A model generated the notes under the pieces. That model was not told where the DNA came from, ran no database searches, and saw nothing but the letters and a program-made list of their open reading frames with translations. A program made the position numbers and the translations under genes. 64,000 nt of DNA from Lysobacter daejeonensis GH1-9 (GTDB lineage: Bacteria; Pseudomonadota; Gammaproteobacteria; Xanthomonadales; Xanthomonadaceae): assembly GCF_000768355.1 (NCBI RefSeq), contig NZ_AVPU01000002.1, forward strand, positions 182,443-246,442. The letters are read 5' to 3'. Shown here piece by piece: positions 26,689-35,782 of the stretch (position 1 is the first letter of the stretch; every line of letters begins with the position of its first letter).

Positions 26689-29193
26689 ATGACAAGAAAA
26701 ACCGCAGGACGTGGTAAGGGTGGCGCGGGCAAGGCCGGCGCAGGGTTCACGGGCACCGGCAAGCCGGCAGGGCCGGGCGGCAAACGCCAAGGCGCCAGCG
26801 CGGCGGGTGGTGGCAAGGCCCGGGCGACCAAGCCAGGTGCGGGCAAGTCCGCGTCCAAGCGACCAGGGTGGATGCCGGAGCCACCGCCTCCCGGCTTCAA
26901 GCCGCGCACTGCGGCCAAAGCCGTAGCGCCCGCAGTCCGGGCCGCCGGCAAGTCCGTGCAACGCGACCCGCACGCCGAGCGCGAGGCCGCGCGGTACGAG
27001 CACCCCATCGCCAGCCGCGAACTGATCCTGCAGCTCATCACCGCAGCCGATGGCCCAATGGATGCCGCCACCTTGGCCGAGCGCCTGGGTCTGACCGACG
27101 CGGACCGCTTCGAGGCCCTCAGCAACCGCCTGCGCGCCATGCTGCGCGATGGCCAGTTGCTGCAGAACCGTCGCGGTGGCTTCGTGCCCGCGCAGCGGAT
27201 GGACCTGATTCCCGGCATCGTCATCGCCAACCCGGATGGCTTCGGCTTCCTGCGCCCGGATGCGGGCGGTGGCGACGACCTGTTCCTGCCGCCGTTCGAG
27301 ATGCGCAAGGCCATGCACGGCGATCGCGTGCTGGCCAGCGTGACCGGCGTGGACCGCCGCGGCCGTCGCGAAGGCTCGATCGTCGAGGTGCTGGAGCGCA
27401 GGCTCAACCGCCTGATCGGCCGCTTCACCGTGGAAGCCGGCATCAGCTTCGTCGTGCCGGACGACCGCCGTATCCAGCGCAACGTGATGATCCCCGCCGA
27501 TGCGCGAATGGACGCGCAGAACGGCCAACTGGTGGTGTGCGAGCTGGTACATGCCGCGGACACCAACCGCCCGCCGATCGGCCGCGTGCTGACGGTGCTG
27601 GGCGACCGCCTGACCGCCTCGCTGGCCGTGCAGGCCGCGATCCACGGCCATGAACTGCCCCACGAATTCCCGGCTGCGGTACTGGCCGAAGCGGCTGCGG
27701 TGCCGGTGGATGTGCAGCCGGCGGAAGTCGCCGGCCGCGTGGACATCCGCCACCTGCCACTGGTGACCATCGACGGCGAGGACGCCAAGGACTTCGACGA
27801 CGCGGTCTACTGCGAACCGAGCCGCAATGGCTATCGCCTGGTGGTGGCCATCGCCGACGTGTCGCACTACGTCCGCCCCGGTACACCGCTGGACGACGAG
27901 GCGCAGAAGCGCGCCACGTCGGTGTATTTCCCCGGTTTCGTCGTGCCGATGTTGCCGGAGACGCTGTCCAACGGCATCTGCTCGCTCAAGCCCAAGGTGG
28001 ACCGCCTGTGCTTCGTCTGCGACATGCAGGTAAATCGCAAGGGTGAGGTGACCTCGTCTGAGTTCTACGAGGCCGTGATGCATTCGCACGCGCGCCTGAC
28101 CTACACCCAGGTGTGGAACGCGGTGGGCGAGGGCATCCCCGACGACGCGCGCGAGGACGCGCTGGGCGTGATCGGTTCGTTGTTGCCGCAGGTACAGCGC
28201 TTGCACCAGTTGTACCAGGTGCTGTCGAAGGCGCGTGAGCGCCGCGGCGCGATCGAGTTCGAATCGAGCGAAGTGCGCTTCGTGCTTGGCCCCAAGGGCG
28301 AGGTCGTGCAGGCCGGCATGCTGCAGCGGAACGACGCGCACAAGCTGATCGAGGAGTGCATGATCGCGGCCAACGTGGAGGCGGCGAAGTTCGTCATCGA
28401 CGCCGACGTGCCGTCGCCGTTCCGCATCCACGAGCGCCCGCCCGAACAGAAGTACGCCGACCTGCAGGAATTCCTCAAGGAGTTCGGCCTGCGCATGCCC
28501 GCCTGGGCCCAGGTGGAACCGCGCGACTTCACCCAATTGCTGAAGAAGATCCGCGAGCGTGCCGATGCCGCGCTGCTGGAGTCGGTGTTGCTGCGCAGCC
28601 AGAGCCTGGCGGTGTACGCCACCGGCAACGTCGGCCACTTCGGCTTGGCACTGGAGGCATACGCGCACTTCACCTCGCCGATCCGTCGCTACCCGGACCT
28701 GCTGTTGCACCGCGCGATCAAGCACGCGCTCAGCGGCGTGCGCCCGGAAAAGTTCAAGTATTCGCCCAGCGAGATGGCGCAGCTGGCGCTGCAGTCGTCC
28801 GAGCGCGAGCGTCGCGCGGACGAGGCCGAGCGCGAGGTGGACGAGCGCTACCGCGCCGCGTGGATGGAGCGCCACGTCGGCGGCGAGTTCTCCGGTGTGA
28901 TCAGCGGCGTCACCAGCTTCGGGCTGTTCATCGAGTTGGACGACTCCAAGGTCAACGGCCTCATCCACGTGACCCAGCTGCCGTACGACTACTACCACTT
29001 CGATCCGATCCGGCGCACGCTCAGCGGCGAGCGCATGGGGCGCGAGTTCCGCCTCGGTGACCGGGTGGATATCGTGGTGCTGAAGGCCAGTGTGGAGGAC
29101 CGCCGGATCGACTTCCGCTTGGTGGAGGAGCGCGGTGTGAAGCCATTGCCACCGCGCGGCAAGCCGGCCAAGCGGGTGAAGCAGAAATACTGA
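26689..29193 (+). CDS. rnr: Ribonuclease R
   Basis: Processive 3'-5' exoribonuclease that degrades structured RNA. The 834-residue protein has a winged-helix/cold-shock N-terminal region beginning at about residue 93 (DPHAEREAARYEHPIASREL), the RNB catalytic domain with TIDGEDAKDFDDAVYCE (metal-binding Asp cluster) and FTSPIRRYPDLLLHRAI, and a C-terminal S1 domain (FSGVISGVTSFGLFIEL). The first 92 residues are a Gly/Lys/Ala/Pro-rich basic tail, whereas the basic tail after S1 known from E. coli is very short here. Start ATG 26689 is preferred; the Shine-Dalgarno is weak. Confidence 0.95.
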   Translation: MTRKTAGRGKGGAGKAGAGFTGTGKPAGPGGKRQGASAAGGGKARATKPGAGKSASKRPGWMPEPPPPGFKPRTAAKAVAPAVRAAGKSVQRDPHAEREAARYEHPIASRELILQLITAADGPMDAATLAERLGLTDADRFEALSNRLRAMLRDGQLLQNRRGGFVPAQRMDLIPGIVIANPDGFGFLRPDAGGGDDLFLPPFEMRKAMHGDRVLASVTGVDRRGRREGSIVEVLERRLNRLIGRFTVEAGISFVVPDDRRIQRNVMIPADARMDAQNGQLVVCELVHAADTNRPPIGRVLTVLGDRLTASLAVQAAIHGHELPHEFPAAVLAEAAAVPVDVQPAEVAGRVDIRHLPLVTIDGEDAKDFDDAVYCEPSRNGYRLVVAIADVSHYVRPGTPLDDEAQKRATSVYFPGFVVPMLPETLSNGICSLKPKVDRLCFVCDMQVNRKGEVTSSEFYEAVMHSHARLTYTQVWNAVGEGIPDDAREDALGVIGSLLPQVQRLHQLYQVLSKARERRGAIEFESSEVRFVLGPKGEVVQAGMLQRNDAHKLIEECMIAANVEAAKFVIDADVPSPFRIHERPPEQKYADLQEFLKEFGLRMPAWAQVEPRDFTQLLKKIRERADAALLESVLLRSQSLAVYATGNVGHFGLALEAYAHFTSPIRRYPDLLLHRAIKHALSGVRPEKFKYSPSEMAQLALQSSERERRADEAEREVDERYRAAWMERHVGGEFSGVISGVTSFGLFIELDDSKVNGLIHVTQLPYDYYHFDPIRRTLSGERMGREFRLGDRVDIVVLKASVEDRRIDFRLVEERGVKPLPPRGKPAKRVKQKY

Positions 29194-29357
29194 CGCCGCG
29201 CCGGACGTTGCGGTCTGGACGGGCAGATGGGCGGGCTACAACCGGCAGCCTCCGGGGCCACGCCCGGGAGAATGTGGGAAAATAGCCGGCCATGCCGCCT
29301 TGGGCGGCGCCCCACGCATTGCCGCAGCGCTCCGCTGCCGCCCGCCCCGGAACCCGA

Positions 29358-30110
29358 ATGAGCCAGAAACAGTGGATTGCCGGCATCAATGCCGTCTCGG
29401 CCGCGCTTGAGCACGATGCCGAACACGTGCGCGAGGTGCTGATCGAAGCCGGCGCCAAGAACCCGCGCCTGGCCGAGATCGAGAACCGCGCCCAGCGCCT
29501 GGATATTGCCGTGCGCAAGGTGGCCACGCAGGCGCTGGATGGTGTGGTCGGCAACCTGCGCCACCAGGGCGTGGTCGCGCGTTATGCGGCGGCCAAGACC
29601 TATGGCGAAAACGACCTCGAAGGCCTGATCGAAGCGGCCGAGGGCCGCGCGTTGCTGCTGGTGCTGGATGGCGTGCAGGACCCGCACAACCTCGGCGCCT
29701 GCCTGCGCAGCGCCGCTGCGGCCGGTGCCACCGCGGTGGTCATCCCCAAGGACAAGTCGGTGCAGGTCAACGCCACGGTGCGCAAGACCTCGGCCGGTGC
29801 CGCGGACAGCATCCCGGTGGTGCCGGTGACCAACCTGGCGCGCACCATGCGCGACCTGCAGAAGCAGGGCGTATGGCTGTATGGCCTGGCCGGCGAGGCG
29901 GAGGCGTCGCTGTATGCGCTGGACCTGCGCGGCAACGTGGCGCTGGTATTGGGCGGCGAGTCCGACGGTCTGCGCCGCCTGACCCGCGAGAACTGCGACC
30001 AACTGGTGCGCATCCCCATGCCCGGTGGCAGTGAGGTGGAAAGCCTCAACGTGTCGGTGGCGGCGGGCGTGACCCTGTTCGAGGCGGTGCGCCAGCGCGT
30101 CGCCGGCTGA
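29358..30110 (+). CDS. rlmB: 23S rRNA (guanosine-2'-O)-methyltransferase RlmB
   Basis: SPOUT-family enzyme that methylates the 2'-O of G2251 (E. coli numbering) in 23S rRNA. The 250-residue protein has the N-terminal substrate-binding domain ([13 protein letters not shown]) and the SPOUT signatures [42 protein letters not shown] loop and [17 protein letters not shown]. The ATG at 29358 matches family N-termini; an in-frame ATG at 29292 would add 22 unconserved residues. It is 164 bp after rnr, the common rnr-rlmB pairing. Confidence 0.95.
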   Translation: MSQKQWIAGINAVSAALEHDAEHVREVLIEAGAKNPRLAEIENRAQRLDIAVRKVATQALDGVVGNLRHQGVVARYAAAKTYGENDLEGLIEAAEGRALLLVLDGVQDPHNLGACLRSAAAAGATAVVIPKDKSVQVNATVRKTSAGAADSIPVVPVTNLARTMRDLQKQGVWLYGLAGEAEASLYALDLRGNVALVLGGESDGLRRLTRENCDQLVRIPMPGGSEVESLNVSVAAGVTLFEAVRQRVAG

Positions 30111-30173
30111 TACCGGTTGGGTGCGTGGCGGTTCATCCGCCCCGTTCGATGATGTCGCCACCAAAGTCGGGAA

Positions 30174-30217
30174 GCGGGGACGACCCCGCCGCTCCATACT
30201 CATCCGGGGACGGCCCC
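30174..30217 (+). promoter_or_regulatory. Guanidine-II (mini-ykkC) riboswitch
   Basis: Two hairpins with the diagnostic ACGR loops lie before the SMR exporter gene: GCGGGG-ACGA-CCCCGC (30174-30189) and GGGG-ACGG-CCCC (30206-30217), separated by 16 nt. This is the known guanidine-II architecture, in which guanidinium bound by both loops holds the hairpins together and exposes the ribosome-binding site (GGAG at 30227-30230). The associated gene is the expected guanidinium exporter, which supports the call. Confidence 0.85.
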
Positions 30218-30238
30218 ACGCGGTATGGAGATTTCCCC

Positions 30239-30553
30239 ATGGCATGGTTCCTGCTGGTCGTGGCCGGCTTGTTTGAAGTGGGCTGGGCCATCGGCCTCAA
30301 GTACACCGAAGGTTTCACCCGCCTGTGGCCGTCGCTGGGCACCGCGGCGGCGATGCTCGTCAGCCTCGGCCTGCTCGGGCTGGCGATGAAGTCGCTGCCG
30401 GTGGGCACCGCCTACGCCGTTTGGGTAGGTGTGGGCGCGGTGGGCACGGTCATCCTGGGCGTGCTGCTGTTCAACGAACCGATGGGCGCACTGCGATTGG
30501 CCAGCGTGGTGCTGATCGTCGCGGGCCTGGTCGGCCTCAAGTTGGCGTCATGA
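30239..30553 (+). CDS. gdx: Guanidinium exporter of the SMR family (Gdx/SugE)
   Basis: 104-residue dual-topology inner-membrane antiporter that expels guanidinium in exchange for protons. Four hydrophobic helices are visible, with the essential Glu13 in [18 protein letters not shown] and the Gdx-type [19 protein letters not shown] segment. The ATG at 30239 lies 8 nt after GGAG and directly after a guanidine-II riboswitch, so expression is expected to rise with guanidinium. It overlaps the next gene by 4 bp. Confidence 0.92.
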   Translation: MAWFLLVVAGLFEVGWAIGLKYTEGFTRLWPSLGTAAAMLVSLGLLGLAMKSLPVGTAYAVWVGVGAVGTVILGVLLFNEPMGALRLASVVLIVAGLVGLKLAS

Positions 30554-31221
30554 CTCCGTTCCAGCAACGTGTGGCAGCGCATTGGCGGCAGGCCGTCTTC
30601 GTCCTGTTGGGGCTCGCGTTGTTGACACTTTTGCTGTCGATGGACAGCACCAATGCCGCGCTGCACCGCTTGCTGGCCGCGGCCGAGCCAGTGATCGCGG
30701 CGCACCCGGTGACCGGGGGGCTGCTGTTCGTGGCGCTTTCGGCGGCATCGGCGATGCTGGCGTTCTTCTCCAGCGCGCTGCTGGTGCCGGTGGCGGTCTA
30801 CACCTGGGGCGTGCCGGTCACCATCGGCCTGCTGTGGCTGGGCTGGCTGCTGGGCGGGGTGAGCGCCTACTGGATGGGGCGTCTGTTCCGTCGCCCCCTG
30901 GTGCACTCGCAGCGCGCGATGCGACTGGTCGACTTCTACCGCGACAAGGTCCCTGCCGAGGCGCACTTCCCGGTGGTGCTGCTGCTGCAGTTCGCGCTGC
31001 CCTCGGAGGTGCCGGGTTACCTGTGCGGGCTGCTGGGCGTGCGCTTCCTGGTGTATCTGTCGGCGCTGGCCATTGCCGAGCTGCCGTACGCGGTGGGCAC
31101 CGTGCTTGCCGGCGAAGGCGTGGTTCGCCGGGAAGGCTGGTGGCTGGTGGGATTGGCGGTGCTGGCGGTGGTTTTCAGCGTCTATGCTGCATGGCTGCTG
31201 CGGCGCAAGCTACGACGCTGA
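30550..31221 (+). CDS. VTT-domain (DedA/TVP38-like) membrane protein
   Basis: 223-residue polytopic membrane protein of the VTT/SNARE-associated (DedA, TVP38) superfamily. Several hydrophobic helices flank a conserved region with [20 protein letters not shown], followed by a cytosolic basic stretch ([15 protein letters not shown]) and [19 protein letters not shown]. Such proteins are linked to lipid translocation or membrane homeostasis. The ATG overlaps the gdx stop (ATGA), so it may be co-expressed under the guanidine riboswitch, although a role in guanidine export is not known. It converges on rnt with a 12-bp overlap. Confidence 0.82.
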   Translation: MTPFQQRVAAHWRQAVFVLLGLALLTLLLSMDSTNAALHRLLAAAEPVIAAHPVTGGLLFVALSAASAMLAFFSSALLVPVAVYTWGVPVTIGLLWLGWLLGGVSAYWMGRLFRRPLVHSQRAMRLVDFYRDKVPAEAHFPVVLLLQFALPSEVPGYLCGLLGVRFLVYLSALAIAELPYAVGTVLAGEGVVRREGWWLVGLAVLAVVFSVYAAWLLRRKLRR

Positions 31222-31860
31222 GTCGGCCCGGTTCGCGTTCCACGCGTTGACGATGCGGCAGAACAGCTGCGCGGTGCGCTCGGTGTCATAGACCGCGGAG
31301 TGCGCGTACGAGCCATCCCAGTCCAGGCCGGCGGCCTGCGCGGCGCGCGCCAACACCGTCTGCCCGTAGGCCACGCCGGCCAGGGTGACGGTGTCGAACA
31401 CACTGAAAGGGTGGAACGGATTGCGCTTGTGTCCGCAACGCGCAACCGCGGCGTTGAGGAAGTTGAGATCGAAATGCGCGTTGTGGCCCACCAGGATGGC
31501 GCGCTGGCAGCCGTGCTTCTTCACGGCTTCGCGCACCGGCGCGAACACCGCATCCAGCGCCGCGCGCTCAGGCAGGGCGCCGCGCAGCGGATTGTCGATG
31601 TCGATGCCGGTGACTTCCAGCGACTTGGGGTCGATCTCCGTGCCCGCTGCCGGGATCACGTGGCTGCTGGTGACCTCGGCCACCACCAGCTGGCCCTGGG
31701 CATCCAGGTCGAGCGGGGCCACGGCGATCTCCAGCAGGGCATGCCGGTTCCAGTCGAAACCGCCGGTTTCCACGTCCACCACCACCGGCAGGAAACCACG
31801 GAAACGCGCGGCCATGCTCTGGAACGATGGGGTGGTGGGGGTGTTACTCGCGTCATTCAT
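31210..31860 (-). CDS. rnt: Ribonuclease T
   Basis: DEDDh-type 3'-5' exonuclease that trims tRNA, 5S and 23S rRNA ends. The 216-residue protein has the three Exo motifs: [11 protein letters not shown] (Asp, Glu), [11 protein letters not shown] (Asp) and [14 protein letters not shown] (His, Asp). Length matches E. coli RNase T (215). The ATG at 31860 lies 7 nt after a TACGCT -10-like box with no Shine-Dalgarno, hinting at a leaderless mRNA. Its 3' end overlaps the VTT gene on the opposite strand by 12 bp. Confidence 0.94.
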   Translation of the reverse strand: MNDASNTPTTPSFQSMAARFRGFLPVVVDVETGGFDWNRHALLEIAVAPLDLDAQGQLVVAEVTSSHVIPAAGTEIDPKSLEVTGIDIDNPLRGALPERAALDAVFAPVREAVKKHGCQRAILVGHNAHFDLNFLNAAVARCGHKRNPFHPFSVFDTVTLAGVAYGQTVLARAAQAAGLDWDGSYAHSAVYDTERTAQLFCRIVNAWNANRADSAS

Positions 31861-31908
31861 CGGGAATAGCGTAGCAGAGGCGCTGTGCTTGCCGGCTTCC
31901 GGCAAGCG

Positions 31909-32679
31909 TCAGTCGCGCTGTGTGCCGATCAGTACGCCGTCGTCGCGCAACTGCGAGAGCATCGTCGCGCCTTCGCGTACGAACGCAGCTACGTCGGGCG
32001 CGGACGCCTCTTCGGCGAGGGCTTCCAACTGCGCGCGACCCGTGAGCGCGGGAAAGGCCTCCAGACGCTCCAGCAACCGGTAGGTCAGCGGGCTCAGGGC
32101 CTGGAAGTCGATTTGGCCATCGGCACGGCGCAGCATGAGCAGCAGCGTGGGTTGCGCGGGCGGCAGTTCCGGTTGGTAATCCGGACCAAGCTGGTGGACC
32201 GGCCATTGGTAGGCCAGGGGCCACGCCAGCGGCGACAGCATCGGCCGGCCGCAGAGCAGGTCGCCGGCCGGATCATGGGCCACGTCCGCGGGCGTGGTCT
32301 CATGCAATTGCAGTGCCAGTTCGACCCACTCGTAGTGCGCCAGCTCGCGCAGCCACGCGGGGTCGGGGCGGCCCTGCTCGGCGCGGGTGTCCAGGTAATA
32401 CAGGAACTCGCGCGGCAATTCGGGGAACAAGGGCGTGCGGGCCGGATGTTCGCGGTAGAAGTCGCGCAACAGCGCCTTCCAGGTCGCGTCGTCGAAGATG
32501 CGGCGGATGACTGGGAAATTGCCAGCCAGCAGGCTCTGCACGTTGTTGAAGAACAGGTCGCGGTAGATCTGCAGGCGTCGCGGCTCGATGCCCTCCGGCG
32601 CGGGTGCGTGGGCTGGGTCGCGGATGTGTTCGGCGAGCGCGCGTTGCGTCGCAAGCGGGTCACGTGACTCAGGCGGCAT
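31909..32679 (-). CDS. hvfC: HvfC/BufC-type RiPP maturation partner (DUF2063)
   Basis: 256-residue protein of the DUF2063 family, which pairs with DUF692 (MNIO) enzymes in copper-binding RiPP operons. The N-terminal domain ([22 protein letters not shown] then FREHP-like [17 protein letters not shown]) is diagnostic. In characterised systems this partner binds the precursor peptide and presents it to the MNIO enzyme. It overlaps the end of the DUF692 gene by 11 bp, so the two are co-translated. The older label 'putative DNA-binding protein' is not supported by this context. Confidence 0.85.
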   Translation of the reverse strand: MPPESRDPLATQRALAEHIRDPAHAPAPEGIEPRRLQIYRDLFFNNVQSLLAGNFPVIRRIFDDATWKALLRDFYREHPARTPLFPELPREFLYYLDTRAEQGRPDPAWLRELAHYEWVELALQLHETTPADVAHDPAGDLLCGRPMLSPLAWPLAYQWPVHQLGPDYQPELPPAQPTLLLMLRRADGQIDFQALSPLTYRLLERLEAFPALTGRAQLEALAEEASAPDVAAFVREGATMLSQLRDDGVLIGTQRD

Positions 32680-33538
32680 CGCGACGGCTCGCGGCGCCGG
32701 TGGCGGCCAGGTGCGTGCGCACGGTGGCCAGCTCGCCCAGCAGTTCGTCCAGTGGCGGCAGGTTGAAGTCGCGCTCCAGTAGCGTTGGGCGTGGACCGAA
32801 GTGGCGGTAGGTTTCGGCCAGCAGGTCCCACACCGGGTGGCTGACCGGTGCGCCATGGGTGTCGATCTTCAGGTCTTCGGCTTCATCATAATGGCCGGCC
32901 ACGTGCAGGTAGGCGACGCGGTCGCCCGGCATGGCGTGGAGGAAATCCAGCGGGTCGTAGCGGTGGTTGGTCGCGTTGACGATGATGTTGTTGACGTCCA
33001 GCAAGAGGTCGCAGTCGGCGCGGTGCAGGACTTCGTTGATGAAATCGCTCTCGCGCATCGCTCCGGGACTGTCGGCAGGCAACAAGGTGGCGTAGTAGGA
33101 GATGTTCTCCACCGCGATGCGTCGCCCGAGCATGTCCTGAACGTGCCGGATGCGGGAACTGACGTGGTCAATCGCGCCCCGGTTGAACGGCAGCGGCATC
33201 AGGTCGTAGAGCTGTCCGCGGTCGTCACTGCAGGCACTGAGGTGCTCGCTGTAGAGCACGCAGCCGGTGCGATCGAGGAACTGTCGTAGGCGGACCAGGA
33301 ACAGGTCATCCAGCGGCGTGGTGCCGCCCAGCGACAGCGACAAGCCGTGGCAGACGATGGGGTGGCGCGCGGCAAGGTCATCAAAAGCCTCGCCCAAGGC
33401 GCCGCCAACCCCCATCCAGTTTTCCGGTGCCGCCTCGAGGAAGTCGAAACTGCCCTCGGGGGCGGCGCGCAGCGGGCCCAGCAGGGCCCGCCGGAGACCA
33501 AGGCCAGCGGCAGTGGGTGGAAGTGCTGTCGCGGCCAT
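32669..33538 (-). CDS. hvfB: HvfB/BufB-type MNIO peptide maturase (DUF692)
   Basis: 289-residue TIM-barrel enzyme of the multinuclear non-haem iron oxidative (MNIO) family, which converts Cys residues of precursor peptides into copper-binding heterocycles or thioamide/oxazolone groups. Candidate metal ligands are seen in [42 protein letters not shown] and [18 protein letters not shown]. The ATG at 33538 is 22 bp after the precursor gene stop. Family is clear; the exact chemistry here is inferred from relatives. Confidence 0.88.
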   Translation of the reverse strand: MAATALPPTAAGLGLRRALLGPLRAAPEGSFDFLEAAPENWMGVGGALGEAFDDLAARHPIVCHGLSLSLGGTTPLDDLFLVRLRQFLDRTGCVLYSEHLSACSDDRGQLYDLMPLPFNRGAIDHVSSRIRHVQDMLGRRIAVENISYYATLLPADSPGAMRESDFINEVLHRADCDLLLDVNNIIVNATNHRYDPLDFLHAMPGDRVAYLHVAGHYDEAEDLKIDTHGAPVSHPVWDLLAETYRHFGPRPTLLERDFNLPPLDELLGELATVRTHLAATGAASRRDAA

Positions 33539-33560
33539 GGTCACGCCAACAACGCGCGGC

Positions 33561-34040
33561 TTACATCGAGCCGCACTTGCCCTCGCCGCACTTGCCTTCA
33601 GCCGGCTTCTTGTCGGCGCTGGCGCCACACTTGCCTTCGCCGCACTTGCCTTCACCGGCCTTGGCGGCGCCCATGCGGGCCTGGTGGTGGGCCTTCATCT
33701 CGGCGGCGTCGATGACGCCGTCCTTGTTGGTGTCGATCTGGGCGAACTTGCCAGCATGGGTGGCATCGAACTCGGCGCGGGTGATCTTGCCGTCCTTGTT
33801 GGCGTCCATCATCGCCATGCCGCAGCCGCCTTCGTGGCCACGCATCATCATGCCGCCGCAGTTGCCTGCAGCGTGCTTGGCGCCGCACGAGGCGTCAGCT
33901 GCCTTTTCGGCGGTGGGGGTGCTCTGAGTGCCCAGCATGTAACCCTGCGCCAGCGGGGTGGCGGCAAACGCGGAACCAGCGAGGATCAGGCCACCGGCCA
34001 GGGCGGTGGCGGACAGCATCGGCTTCTTGCTGTGGGACAT
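33561..34040 (-). CDS. hvfA: HvfA-like copper-binding RiPP precursor with two EF-hands
   Basis: 159-residue exported precursor. A Sec signal peptide ends at about AFA26. It is followed by a segment with Cys52, Cys61 and Cys73, two canonical EF-hand loops ([12 protein letters not shown], 79-90; [12 protein letters not shown], 103-114), and a C-terminal tail with four EGKCG motifs (Cys133, 138, 151, 156) arranged as two pairs. EGKCG repeats are the hallmark of the HvfA family modified by MNIO enzymes. The mature product would be periplasmic and bind copper, and the EF-hands suggest added Ca2+ binding. It is first in the hvfABC operon, 169 bp after phoU. Confidence 0.85.
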   Translation of the reverse strand: MSHSKKPMLSATALAGGLILAGSAFAATPLAQGYMLGTQSTPTAEKAADASCGAKHAAGNCGGMMMRGHEGGCGMAMMDANKDGKITRAEFDATHAGKFAQIDTNKDGVIDAAEMKAHHQARMGAAKAGEGKCGEGKCGASADKKPAEGKCGEGKCGSM

Positions 34041-34209
34041 GGGTCGATCTCCATTGGTGCGGCATCCGCCGCGGTGGGATCCCCATGCTACTCCGCTTCA
34101 GCCGGTGCGGGCAGCCGGCCGAACTGCCCGGTTCCGCCGCCGGTCAGCCGGCGGTGGCCCGGGCGATTTTGCCGCCGATCAGACGGCTGTATCTCCGGTC
34201 ACCGCGGGC

Positions 34210-34917
34210 TCAGGTCGCCGTATTGCTCAGGTCGCGCTTTTCGCGCGGCGGCAGCGGTTCTTCGCCGCGCACCAGGAACCAGACGTTCTCGGCGATGTTG
34301 GTGGCGTGGTCGCCGATCCGCTCCAGGTTCTTGGCGATGAACAGCAGGTGCGTGCACGGCGTGATGTTGCGCGGATCCTCCATCATGTAGGTGAGGAGTT
34401 CGCGGAACAGCGCGGTGTAGGCGGCATCGATGGTGGCATCGCCGGCGCGAACCGATTGCGCCAGCTCCACGTCGCTGTCGCGGTAGGCCTGCAGCACCGC
34501 CCGCAACTGTTTGACCGCCAGCGTGCCGAGCGCCTGCAGGCCGACAATCTGCGGCAGCGGCGGCAGCAGGTTCAGCGCGGTCGAGCGCTTGGCCGCATTC
34601 GCCGCGTAGTCGCCAATGCGCTCGATGTCCGAGGCGATGCGGATCGCCGCCAGGATCTCGCGCAGGTCGCGGGCCATGGGGCCGCGCAGCGCCAGCTTCA
34701 TGACATCGTGGCTGATCTCGTTCTCGAGTGCGTCGATCGCCTCGTCGTTGGCGATGATGCGTTCGGCGGCCTTGTCGTCGCGGCGCACCAGCACGTCCAG
34801 TGCGGATTCGAGCTGCGCGGCGGCCATCTCGCCCATGCGCAGGGTCTCTTCAAGCAGGCGGCGCTGTTCGTCGTCGAAGCTCTTCACGATGTGCTCGTTC
34901 ATTGGGGTCGGGCTCAT
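34210..34917 (-). CDS. phoU: Phosphate transport regulator PhoU
   Basis: 235-residue all-helical protein with two PhoU repeats, which links the Pst transporter to PhoR signalling and limits phosphate uptake. Signatures: EHIVKSFDDEQRRLLEE at the start, ISHDVMKLALRGPMARDLRE, IRIASDIERIGDYAAN and FIAKNLERIGDHATNIAEN with metal-binding Asp/Glu clusters. It follows pstB by 13 bp as the last gene of the pst operon. Confidence 0.97.
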   Translation of the reverse strand: MSPTPMNEHIVKSFDDEQRRLLEETLRMGEMAAAQLESALDVLVRRDDKAAERIIANDEAIDALENEISHDVMKLALRGPMARDLREILAAIRIASDIERIGDYAANAAKRSTALNLLPPLPQIVGLQALGTLAVKQLRAVLQAYRDSDVELAQSVRAGDATIDAAYTALFRELLTYMMEDPRNITPCTHLLFIAKNLERIGDHATNIAENVWFLVRGEEPLPPREKRDLSNTAT

Positions 34918-34930
34918 GGGGTGTCCTCGA

Positions 34931-35782
34931 TCAGCCGAAGCGACCGGTGATGTAATCCTCGGTCTGCTGCTTGGTCGGGTTGGAGAAGATGGTTTCGGTG
35001 GCGCCGTGTTCGACCAGGTCGCCCAGGTACATGAAGGCGGTGTAGTCCGACACGCGTGCCGCCTGCTGCATGTTGTGGGTGACGATGGCGATCGTGTAAT
35101 TGCGTTTGAGCTCTTCGATCAGCTGCTCGATGCGGCTAGTGGAGATCGGGTCCAGCGCCGAGGTCGGCTCGTCCAACAGCAGCACGTCGGGGCGCAGGGC
35201 CACGGCGCGCGCGATGCACAAGCGCTGCTGCTGGCCACCGGACAGGCCCAGCGCGCTCTGGCCGAGCTTGTCCTTCACCTCGTCCCACAGCGCGGCCTGG
35301 GTCAGGGCCTGCTCCACGCGCACCGTCATGTCGGCCTTCGACAGGCGCTCATGGTGGCGGATCGCATAGGCCACGTTCTCGAAGATGGTCATCGGGAACG
35401 GCACCGGCTTCTGGAACACCATGCCCACCTTGCTGCGCAGGCGGTTCATCGGGTACTTCGGGTCCAGCACGTTCTGGCCGTCGAGCAGCACCTCGCCCTT
35501 CGCTTCCATCTTCGGGTACAGCGCGTAGATGCGGTTGAAGATGCGCAGCAGGGTGGACTTGCCGCAGCCCGACGGTCCGATCAGCGCGGTCACGCGCTTC
35601 TCCGGGATGTCCAGGTTGATGTTCTTCAGCGCGCGGAACTGGTCGTAGTAGAAATCGAGGTTTCGGGCCGAGAGCTTGACCGGCGCGGTATCGGCCAGCG
35701 GCGCGTGGTGGGCCGTCGCGAGGTGGATGCGGGCGTCGTTCATGTCCGGGGTCCGGGAAATGGAATAGGGGAGGTCAGTCAT
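34931..35782 (-). CDS. pstB: Phosphate ABC transporter ATP-binding protein
   Basis: ATPase of the high-affinity phosphate importer. Walker [12 protein letters not shown], signature [14 protein letters not shown], Walker [14 protein letters not shown] and the switch His in IVTHNM are all present, and the C-terminus ends [12 protein letters not shown]. The start is uncertain. ATG 35782 has AAGGTGG 3 nt upstream and overlaps pstA by 8 bp; ATG 35743 gives a shorter N-terminus but has no Shine-Dalgarno. Confidence 0.95.
   Translation of the reverse strand: MTDLPYSISRTPDMNDARIHLATAHHAPLADTAPVKLSARNLDFYYDQFRALKNINLDIPEKRVTALIGPSGCGKSTLLRIFNRIYALYPKMEAKGEVLLDGQNVLDPKYPMNRLRSKVGMVFQKPVPFPMTIFENVAYAIRHHERLSKADMTVRVEQALTQAALWDEVKDKLGQSALGLSGGQQQRLCIARAVALRPDVLLLDEPTSALDPISTSRIEQLIEELKRNYTIAIVTHNMQQAARVSDYTAFMYLGDLVEHGATETIFSNPTKQQTEDYITGRFG

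Noticed and set aside
29292..29357. Upstream in-frame ATG extending rlmB by 22 residues
   Set aside because: The added residues are not like family N-termini, which begin at the [13 protein letters not shown] position.
31909..32679. DUF2063 protein as a DNA-binding regulator
   Set aside because: The old family label is outweighed by the overlap with a DUF692 enzyme and the adjacent EGKCG precursor.
33561..33700. Repeated EGKCG-coding units as a DNA repeat or CRISPR-like array
   Set aside because: They are in frame within a coding sequence and explained by the HvfA-type tail; spacing is not array-like. No CRISPR array is visible anywhere in the window.
34137..34154. 7-bp stem with a TCAG loop between phoU and hvfA as a phoU terminator
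   Set aside because: No U-run follows on the minus strand and GC-rich inverted repeats are common here by chance.
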